The position numbers and the translations under genes were made by a program. The notes beneath the pieces were generated by a model. It was not told where the DNA came from. It saw only the letters and a list, made by a program, of their open reading frames with translations, and made no database searches. 64,000 bases of DNA from Pseudomonas sp. TMP9. Its GTDB lineage: Bacteria; Pseudomonadota; Gammaproteobacteria; Pseudomonadales; Pseudomonadaceae. The DNA is taken from contig NZ_CP149803.1 of NCBI RefSeq assembly GCF_037943105.1, positions 1,240,001 through 1,304,000 of the forward strand, in the 5' to 3' direction. Shown here one piece after another: positions 56,388 through 64,000 of the stretch. The number at the start of each line of letters is the position of its first letter. Position 1 is the first letter of the stretch.

Positions 56388-56905
56388 ATATGCTTTCGCA
56401 AAATAAAGGGTTTACCGCGCAGCTGGAGAGTTCGTTGCTGGCGCAGCGTTGGCGAGCCTTGGCGCCACGTGAGCGGCTATCGTTGGCCAGCTTGGCTGGG
56501 TTTTTAGTGTTGGTGCTGCTGTATGTGATGCTTTGGCAGCCAACGCAACAGCGCTTGTTGGCGGCGCGTGCTTCGTTCGAGGCGCAACGTGAACTGAATG
56601 CCTACCTGCACAGCCAAGCCCCCGCCGCGCGCACTCTTGCCAGCGCGCCGCAGGCCAGTGTTGATCCGGCCCGGCTGCAAGGGCTGGTAACGGCTACCGC
56701 CGCGGCGCAGGGCTTGAGTATCGAACGGCTGGATAATGCCGGTGACGGTGCCTTGCAGCTCAACCTGCAACCGGCGCCCTTTGCTCAGCTGCTGCGCTGG
56801 TTCACCATGCTGCAAGCGCAGGGCGTGCAAATCGCTGAAGCAGGGCTGGATCGCGCGGCAGATAACCAGGTGGCCGCACGGTTGAGCCTGAAGGTGGCGC
56901 AGTAG
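56384..56905 (+). CDS. gspM: Type II secretion protein GspM (XcpZ)
   Basis: A 173-residue bitopic protein with a short cytoplasmic N-terminus, one membrane helix (about residues 31-48, LASLAGFLVLVLLYVML) and a small periplasmic domain. Starts with the ATG overlapping the gspL stop; a second ATG is 6 bp later. It protects GspL and completes the operon. GspN is absent, as is usual in Pseudomonas. Confidence 0.92.
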   Translation: MNMLSQNKGFTAQLESSLLAQRWRALAPRERLSLASLAGFLVLVLLYVMLWQPTQQRLLAARASFEAQRELNAYLHSQAPAARTLASAPQASVDPARLQGLVTATAAAQGLSIERLDNAGDGALQLNLQPAPFAQLLRWFTMLQAQGVQIAEAGLDRAADNQVAARLSLKVAQ

Positions 56906-56984
56906 CGAGTCGGGCGGGTGGCGTATCTGCGCCTCAGGGTGCTGGCGATTTATCTGCTTTTTTAGAAAAACTTGAAGCAGGGTA

Positions 56985-57013
56985 TTGACTTAGATGCGGC
57001 CCTTGCGTAGATT
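56985..57013 (+). promoter_or_regulatory. Sigma70 promoter of the Val-Asp-Asp tRNA cluster
   Basis: TTGACT (56985-56990), 17-bp spacer, TAGATT (57008-57013), then the GC-rich discriminator TCGCGCC. It lies 18 bp before tRNA-Val, the same spacing as for the Ala-Glu cluster. Confidence 0.75.
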
Positions 57014-57031
57014 TCGCGCCTCGCAAGCAGC

Positions 57032-57107
57032 GGGTGATTAGCTCAGCTGGGAGAGCAGCTGCCTTACAAGCAGCGGGTCGGCGGTTCGATCCCGTCATCA
57101 CCCACCA
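57032..57107 (+). tRNA. tRNA-Val (anticodon TAC)
   Basis: A 76-nt cloverleaf with acceptor GGGTGAT / ATCACCC, anticodon loop CTTACAA in GCTGC / GCAGC, T-loop TTCGATC and encoded CCA. Confidence 0.97.
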
Positions 57108-57139
57108 CTCTTGTGAATCGGACGAAAGTCCACCGACGC

Positions 57140-57216
57140 GCAGCGGTAGTTCAGTCGGTTAGAATACCGGCCTGTCACGCCGGGGGTCGCGGGTTCGAGT
57201 CCCGTCCGCTGCGCCA
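57140..57216 (+). tRNA. tRNA-Asp (anticodon GTC), copy 1
   Basis: A 77-nt cloverleaf with acceptor GCAGCGG / CCGCTGC, anticodon loop CTGTCAC in CCGGC / GCCGG, T-loop TTCGAGT and encoded CCA. Confidence 0.97.
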
Positions 57217-57311
57217 TATTTCCATGTTGAGTTCACTCGACATGAGGCAGAAAAGCTAAGGCTTATCTGTCAGATGAAGCAAGAGCTACATGGACGCAAG
57301 TCCACCGACAC

Positions 57312-57388
57312 GCAGCGGTAGTTCAGTCGGTTAGAATACCGGCCTGTCACGCCGGGGGTCGCGGGTTCGAGTCCCGTCCGCTGCGCCA
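57312..57388 (+). tRNA. tRNA-Asp (anticodon GTC), copy 2
   Basis: Identical in sequence to the copy at 57140-57216. The 12 bases AAGTCCACCGAC upstream are also shared with copy 1. Confidence 0.97.
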
Positions 57389-57394
57389 AATACG

Positions 57395-57427
57395 AAACCC
57401 TCAGGTAGTGATACCTGAGGGTTTTTT
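57395..57427 (+). terminator. Intrinsic terminator of the Val-Asp-Asp cluster
   Basis: AAACCCTCAGGTA / TACCTGAGGGTTT, a perfect stem with a 4-nt loop followed by TTT, starting 6 bp past the last tRNA. Confidence 0.95.
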
Positions 57428-57540
57428 ATTGCACGCGACAAACTGTCATCTTGCCTTCACACACATGCTCTAGCTTGATTAGCAAGCGCGCTGCTTCGAT
57501 CACTGCGCGCCGCTCAACTGACTTGAGTAAGGAGAAGGCA

Positions 57541-57627
57541 ATGGATGATTATCAAGAAGAGCTGCTCGATGCGCGTTCTGTTGAGCTTGATGTGCCTGAG
57601 CTGGAAGAAGACGCCACCGAGCTTTAA
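57541..57627 (+). CDS. 28-residue acidic small protein
   Basis: A short ORF coding for an acidic peptide (begins MDDYQEELL, ends EEDATEL; about 12 acidic residues out of 28 and only one basic). An excellent ribosome binding site, AAGGAGAAGGCA, directly precedes the ATG. The TAA overlaps by 2 nt with the stop of the convergent AraC gene. The function is unknown. Coding is supported by the ribosome site and composition only. Confidence 0.6.
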   Translation: MDDYQEELLDARSVELDVPELEEDATEL

Positions 57628-58661
57628 TTCACCCGCTTTTGCGCCCGTCGATATTCGCCGGGGGTTTGCTGATTCCAGCGTCTAAACGCGCGTTGAAAGG
57701 CTTCCGCTGAAGCAAAGCCCAGCAGGTACGCGATTTCGCCGAAGGCCAGTTCGGTGTCGCGGATATAGGCCATGGCCAGATCGCGGCGAGTGTCGTTGAG
57801 GATGCTACGAAACTGCGTGCCTTCCTCGGCTAACTTGCGCCGTAGGGTCCAGGTTGGCAGTTGCAAGCGCGCCGCGACTTCTGCCAAATCCGGCTCGCGG
57901 CCATGCAGCAGTGGCCCAAGCAGTTGGGTGATGCGCTCGCGCAAGCTGCGTGTGTGGGTTAGCTGCTGCAGTTCCTGTTCGCATATTTCCAGTAAATGCC
58001 GCCAAGTGCCGGGGCAGTGTTGCGGGTTGCGCAGGTTCAGGCTCGGTTGGTTCAAACGCAGCTGATTATGTTCACTGGCAAACTCCACCGGGCAGGCAAA
58101 CAGCGCTGCGTATTGCCCTGCATAGTCAGGCGCTGAGAATTCGATCTGTACTTTCTCAACCGGCATTGCCTGCTGCGCCAGTGCGCTCAGTTGTTGCGCC
58201 CAACTGGCCAGCACTGAATCAACCACAAAACGGTTGTAAGCGTTGTAGGGGCTGATTGAGTAAAACCGCAGCCAAGCGCCCTGATGATCTTCATGCAGGC
58301 TCGACTGGCCTCGATAATTGCCGGCATACAACGGCTCGAAGCGGATCAGCGCGCGCGCCGCTTCCCGCACAGTTGGCGCTTGTGCGGCCGTTACGCCGAC
58401 CAGGCCGACCTGGCTCAAACGGCTGACTTGCCCCATCAATAACCCAAGGCCTGGCTCGTCACATTGCTGAATGGCGGTGTGGCCTAGGCGCATATAGCGC
58501 GGGATGGACAAGCGTGCACGCGGCTCGGCAAGCCTCGCGGCGTCTAAGCCGAAGCGTTCCAGCAAGGGCAGCGGATCTTTGCCGCAGCTGCGCATGGCAT
58601 CAGCCAGGCTTGCGACAAAACCAACCGACAGGTCGCCGAGTTTGACTCGCATGTTTTGCAT
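57624..58661 (-). CDS. AraC-family transcriptional regulator
   Basis: A 345-residue protein with an N-terminal arabinose-binding-type (DUF/Arabinose_bd) domain (about 15-200) and a C-terminal AraC DNA-binding domain (about 240-335). The second helix-turn-helix includes LAFGEIAYLLGFASAEAFQRAFRRW in part, the family signature. Start set at the ATG at 58661 (MQNMRVKLGD); another ATG is 9 bp in. It resembles the OruR/ArgR-like group and is divergent from fadH, so control of fadH is possible. Confidence 0.88.
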   Translation of the reverse strand: MQNMRVKLGDLSVGFVASLADAMRSCGKDPLPLLERFGLDAARLAEPRARLSIPRYMRLGHTAIQQCDEPGLGLLMGQVSRLSQVGLVGVTAAQAPTVREAARALIRFEPLYAGNYRGQSSLHEDHQGAWLRFYSISPYNAYNRFVVDSVLASWAQQLSALAQQAMPVEKVQIEFSAPDYAGQYAALFACPVEFASEHNQLRLNQPSLNLRNPQHCPGTWRHLLEICEQELQQLTHTRSLRERITQLLGPLLHGREPDLAEVAARLQLPTWTLRRKLAEEGTQFRSILNDTRRDLAMAYIRDTELAFGEIAYLLGFASAEAFQRAFRRWNQQTPGEYRRAQKRVN

Positions 58662-58816
58662 TGTTCGTTCAGCGTCCGGTGCGTGCCTGCTTAAGGCGGT
58701 ATGAGGGTGCTCAACACGCTGCAGGGTAGGTAAGCCTCGGGACGTTGCCAAGCGTTACTGTTGTTTATGGTCAGTAAGTTGTCACTTTAAGTCATTGAGA
58801 GGTTCGATCCGGCTGA

Positions 58817-60934
<2,118 letters not shown>

Positions 60935-60940
60935 GTACGC

Positions 60941-60967
60941 AACGCCCCGCCCAGTGCGGGGCGTTTT
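60941..60967 (+). terminator. Intrinsic terminator of fadH
   Basis: AACGCCCCGC / GCGGGGCGTT stem, 5-nt loop, then TT. The downstream gene begins 32 bp later. Confidence 0.85.
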
Positions 60968-60998
60968 GTATGTGGCCCAGAATAACAAGGAGAACGCC

Positions 60999-61430
60999 GT
61001 GACCAGTGCTGCCCATCTTCAATCAGCCGCCGCTGCAACGCTTGCGCAGTGGCATGAACTGATGCAAAACAACAACCTCAGCAAGCTGCCAGAGCTTTTA
61101 CACCCGCAGGCAGTGTTTCGCTCGCCCATGGCCTTTAATCCCTATGCCGGTGCGCCAGTGGTCTCGCTAATTCTAAATACCGTCAGCAAGGTGTTTATCG
61201 ATTTTGCCTACCACCGCGAGCTGGCCAGCGCTGATGGCCTCAGTGTGGTGCTGGAGTTCAGCGCCAAGGTCGGTGAGCGTGAGCTCAAAGGGATCGACAT
61301 GATCCGCTTCGATGAGGCCGGCAAAATCATCGAGTTCGAGGTGATGATTCGCCCCATGAGCGGCTTACAAGCCTTAGGTGAAGAAATGGGTCGGCGGCTT
61401 GCGCCTTTTCTCAAGGCCGCCAAAGGCTGA
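60999..61430 (+). CDS. SnoaL/NTF2-like protein
   Basis: A 143-residue protein from the GTG at 60999, preceded by AAGGAG; upstream in-frame codons overlap fadH and its terminator. It has the cone-fold pattern of nuclear transport factor 2-like proteins (AQWHELMQNNNLSKLPELLHPQAVFRSP in part, and IDMIRFDEAGKIIEFEVMIRP). No catalytic role can be assigned. Confidence 0.8.
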   Translation: MTSAAHLQSAAAATLAQWHELMQNNNLSKLPELLHPQAVFRSPMAFNPYAGAPVVSLILNTVSKVFIDFAYHRELASADGLSVVLEFSAKVGERELKGIDMIRFDEAGKIIEFEVMIRPMSGLQALGEEMGRRLAPFLKAAKG

Positions 61431-61558
61431 AACGTTGCACCAAACCCATCACAGTTTCGCCCAGCCGAACGTTTTTATCGGTTGGCTGGCTGGGTGACTG
61501 CCAACCCAGTCACAATGCGGGGCGTAGGTTTTCCCCTAGACTTGCTCGACAAGGTTTT

Positions 61559-61580
61559 CGTACCTGAATTTCAAGGTACG
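61559..61580. promoter_or_regulatory. Inverted repeat before the coiled-coil gene
   Basis: CGTACCT / AGGTACG with an 8-nt loop, in the 262-bp space between the SnoaL-like and coiled-coil genes. It could be an operator or a terminator of the preceding gene. No further evidence. Confidence 0.3.
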
Positions 61581-61692
61581 GTTGGCCTGTCAGGATATTG
61601 GCAGTCTTGCTATATGTGCCAATTTTTGCGCAGCATAGGCAGGATATGTCATCCGCTGAGCGGGGCACCCGTTTCGGCCAAGAGGAAAACCG

Positions 61693-63063
61693 ATGAGCAT
61701 GCAGAATAAGCCGCAGATGGTTGAGGCCGTAATGTTCTTCAGTGAGCGCGGCGGCATCTGCAAGCAAATGTTTTTCCCCGAGTTTGAAGCCCTGCTCGAT
61801 GGCGTCGTCAATATGCCAGAGTTTGCCGACCAGCAAATGCGCGTGGCTTATGTGCTCATCAACCCGCGCCTGCTGATCAAAGCGTTGGTGTTTTTCTACC
61901 TGGATTTCGATGAGAAGGGCGCGCCAGATTCTGGCTGGAATATTCCGTTACAGGCGCTGGCCGAGCGCGCGGGCCGTGGTCCTGATTTAGGCGCTGGACC
62001 GATCCGCCTAGCCTGCCGCAGCCAATGCCCAGTGTCTTGGCACCAGATGCACCTCTGGGACCCCAGCCTGACTCCAGGCAATAACGATCTTGCGCTGCTG
62101 CGCGACGTGGCCAAACGCAACAGCTTGGGTTTGCTGGTTGAAGACGAAAATGCTCAAGCAGTTTCCTTAGAGCGCTTGCAAATGGCCGCTGAGGACAAAT
62201 GGTACGCCCCCGATCCTGGCCAAGATGAAGCCGCCAAAGCCAATGAAAAGCTAGACCAGGAACAACGCGCAAAAGCGGCGCAGCTGATTAAGCAGCAGCG
62301 TTTACGCATCAGCAGCCTGACTCAACAATACGAAGATGAACTGGCTAAATTTAAGTTGGCCAGCGAGCAGCAGGGCAGCAGTTTGCAGGCGCAGATCCAC
62401 AGCCTGCAGCAAACGCTGCGCCAGCAGGAAGAACACAACGCCGCGCTTAAGGCGCAACTGGCGGCTCAGGCGGCGAACTTCCAGACCTCACGGGAGAAAA
62501 TGACCGAACAATTGCGCGCCCTAGAGCGTGTTGGCCGCAGTGACAGTGACAGCCTGCGGGCGCAGTACGAAGGTGAAATGCAGGCCAAAATCGTCTCTGC
62601 GGTGGCCGAATACAAAGAGCAAATTGCCATTCGCGATGTCGAGTTAGCCTATCGCGGCGAACAAGACACCCAGGCGCTGCAAGAAATCACTCGCCTCAAG
62701 CGCGCCTATGCTGACTTAGCCAGCCAAGGCGGTGAGCAGATCCTTGAGCGGTTGGCCAAGCTTGGCGTGGTATTTGTGGTGTATCACCCAGGTGCCGGCC
62801 ATCTGACCATTGCCTTGCAAGATATCGCCGCCTACCAAGACAACCCAATGGCCTACGCCGCCGGCAAATGTTTTGTCAGCGAAGAGCAATACCGTCACTG
62901 GCTGGCGCACTACCAGCAACCCAGTTGTGAGGCTCTGCTGCCGAGCGGCGAGCGCTGCGCCATCCCGATTGACCGTGTCGATTCGCCCAGTCGTTTCGCC
63001 TCAGGGCAATCTAATTGCTGCACGCGGCACAAAGCCAGCAGTCGCCTACGCACTGTCAGTTAA
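61693..63063 (+). CDS. Coiled-coil protein of unknown function with C-terminal Cys cluster
   Basis: A 456-residue protein; start ATG with AGAGGAAA before it. An N-terminal globular domain (about 1-160; CRSQCPVSWHQMHLWDP) is followed by a long coiled coil (about 175-355, rich in Gln, Ala, Leu and Lys) and a C-terminal domain containing VFVVYHPGAGHLTIAL and the cysteine pattern C-x9-C-x19-C-C-x2-H, which could bind zinc. It is not a ParA ATPase, as no Walker motif is seen. The function is unknown. Confidence 0.82.
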   Translation: MSMQNKPQMVEAVMFFSERGGICKQMFFPEFEALLDGVVNMPEFADQQMRVAYVLINPRLLIKALVFFYLDFDEKGAPDSGWNIPLQALAERAGRGPDLGAGPIRLACRSQCPVSWHQMHLWDPSLTPGNNDLALLRDVAKRNSLGLLVEDENAQAVSLERLQMAAEDKWYAPDPGQDEAAKANEKLDQEQRAKAAQLIKQQRLRISSLTQQYEDELAKFKLASEQQGSSLQAQIHSLQQTLRQQEEHNAALKAQLAAQAANFQTSREKMTEQLRALERVGRSDSDSLRAQYEGEMQAKIVSAVAEYKEQIAIRDVELAYRGEQDTQALQEITRLKRAYADLASQGGEQILERLAKLGVVFVVYHPGAGHLTIALQDIAAYQDNPMAYAAGKCFVSEEQYRHWLAHYQQPSCEALLPSGERCAIPIDRVDSPSRFASGQSNCCTRHKASSRLRTVS

Positions 63064-63065
63064 CC

Positions 63066-64000
63066 TTGTCTGTTGTCCTGCCTGACTGGGCACCAAGCGC
63101 CCCTTTACAACCCTTGCAGCTGGATTGGTCAGCCGCCGCCGGGGTCGAGCTGGCGGTGTTGCGCTTGGATCTGCTTGATCCACTGATCAGTGGCAATAAA
63201 TGGTTCAAGCTTTCCGAGCATTTGCGTGCAGCCGAAGCGAGCGGCGCTTTAGGCGTTATCAGCCTCGGTGGTGCCCATTCCAACCATTTGCACGCGCTAG
63301 CGGCTGCCGGTAAACGCTTCAATTTCCCGACTGTCGGACTTCTGCGTGGGCATGCGCAGCAGACTTCGACCGTGAATGACCTGCAGGCCTTTGGCATGCA
63401 GGTACATTGGCTGGGCTACGCCGGCTATCGAGCCCGGCATGCGCCGGGTTTCTGGTTACCTTGGCAGGCCGATTATCCCGGTTTCTATCCGCTACCTGAG
63501 GGCGGCGGTGGCCTGCCAGGTGCGCTGGGCTGCATGGACTTGGTAAGGCAGGTTCGCGAGCAACTGCCTGCTGTCGGCTGGACGGATTATGACGCCTGGT
63601 GGCTGGCTGCTGGCACGGGCACCACGTTAGCCGGCTTGCTTTTGGCTGAAGCGGCGGCGCACCCGGTGTATGCCGCATTAGCCGTGCCGGTTGACCATGG
63701 CGTCGAGCAAAACGTGCAGGCGATTGTGCACGCTGCCGAGCTGCCCGTAGGGCGTTATCAGTTGCAGGCGGCCAGCCGCGGTGGCTTTGCCAAGGTGGAT
63801 GCTGATTTGCTCAATTTTATGCAGGCAGCTGAGGCGCAAAGTGGCGTCCTGCTGGAGCCGTTGTATACCGCCAAAGCGTTAATGGCGTTGCGCCAGCAGG
63901 TCGAGGCCGGTTACTTTGCTCGCGGCAGCCGCGTGGTATTTGTCCATACGGGCGGGCTGCAAGGCCGTGCTGCGGCATTGTCGCAGCCTGCACAGGCCGA
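63066..64000 (+). CDS. PLP-dependent ACC deaminase / D-cysteine desulfhydrase family protein (partial)
   Basis: Open to the end of the window, so incomplete at the 3' end (311 codons seen). The frame starts with the TTG at 63066, 2 bp after the previous stop; no ATG precedes the conserved part. PLP Lys45 is in SGNKWFKLSE; then LGGAHSNHLHALAAAG, the glycine-rich GTGTTLAGLLLAE and FVHTGGLQG late on. The family includes 1-aminocyclopropane-1-carboxylate deaminase and D-cysteine desulfhydrase. The substrate cannot be called from this. Confidence 0.82.
   Translation, partial: MSVVLPDWAPSAPLQPLQLDWSAAAGVELAVLRLDLLDPLISGNKWFKLSEHLRAAEASGALGVISLGGAHSNHLHALAAAGKRFNFPTVGLLRGHAQQTSTVNDLQAFGMQVHWLGYAGYRARHAPGFWLPWQADYPGFYPLPEGGGGLPGALGCMDLVRQVREQLPAVGWTDYDAWWLAAGTGTTLAGLLLAEAAAHPVYAALAVPVDHGVEQNVQAIVHAAELPVGRYQLQAASRGGFAKVDADLLNFMQAAEAQSGVLLEPLYTAKALMALRQQVEAGYFARGSRVVFVHTGGLQGRAAALSQPAQA

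Noticed and set aside
46680..56905. Type II secretion cluster as a novel system
   Set aside because: All genes fit the standard Xcp set (C to M) in order and length; gspN is absent, as is usual in Pseudomonas.
61559..61580. CGTACCT / AGGTACG repeat as an intrinsic terminator
   Set aside because: The stem is only 7 bp and no T-run follows; kept only as a weak regulatory candidate.
61510..61836. Antisense frames over 61510-61836
   Set aside because: No ribosome site or family match; they overlap the start of the coiled-coil gene.

Overview
The window reads as the chromosome of a Pseudomonas-type gammaproteobacterium. Protein sequences and gene order match what is known of Pseudomonas: aminotransferase/uvrB, EmrAB-gltX-tRNA(Ala-Glu)x2, leuC-leuD-leuB-asd-fimV-truA-trpF-accD-folC-dedD-cvpA-purF-metZ, the xcp type II secretion cluster, tRNA Val-Asp-Asp, and an AraC regulator beside fadH. 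No phage, integrase, CRISPR array, rRNA or intact insertion sequence is visible. Species assignment cannot be made from this alone.

Layout. 1-4652: the end of the cytochrome c maturation operon (ccmE-F-G-H-I), each gene overlapping the next, plus a small lipoprotein gene. 4756-10005: envelope and unknown genes, mostly on the minus strand (MlaA with an overlapping alpha/beta hydrolase, a membrane-anchored unknown, a small membrane protein, a GH17-type membrane protein, a DUF2061 protein). 10282-19252: tRNA-Pro, aromatic aminotransferase, uvrB, an EmrAB-type efflux pair, gltX and four tRNAs. 19332-30512: a 7TM diguanylate cyclase, the Entner-Doudoroff genes pgl-edd-eda with a thioesterase, dusC, a five-PAS GGDEF-EAL protein and a LysR regulator. 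30571-35614: leucine biosynthesis and asd, with a MITE-like element, another repeat and a decayed second asd-like gene. 35769-46609: fimV, truA, trpF, accD, folC, dedD, cvpA, purF, metZ. 46680-56905: a complete set of type II secretion genes, gspD and gspC on minus and gspE to gspM on plus. 57032-64000: three tRNAs, a 28-codon ORF, an AraC regulator, fadH, a SnoaL-like protein, a coiled-coil unknown and the start of a PLP enzyme.

How the parts work together. Most of the content is housekeeping: haem attachment to c-type cytochromes, the Entner-Doudoroff route from 6-phosphogluconolactone to pyruvate, leucine and lysine/threonine/methionine precursors, purine and folate synthesis, and charging of tRNAs. 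Two c-di-GMP enzymes and FimV point to surface-life control, and the Gsp system exports folded enzymes. The most interesting signals are small. They are a 140-bp inverted-repeat element with a 4-bp target duplication between the probable leuC promoter and leuC, a decayed C-terminal relic of a second aspartate-semialdehyde-dehydrogenase-like gene between asd and fimV, and a terminator hairpin that carries the -35 box of the tRNA-Pro promoter. Others are a hairpin spanning two abutting convergent stop codons, and a four-copy 14-bp tandem repeat. I did not find a convincing wholly new multi-gene system.
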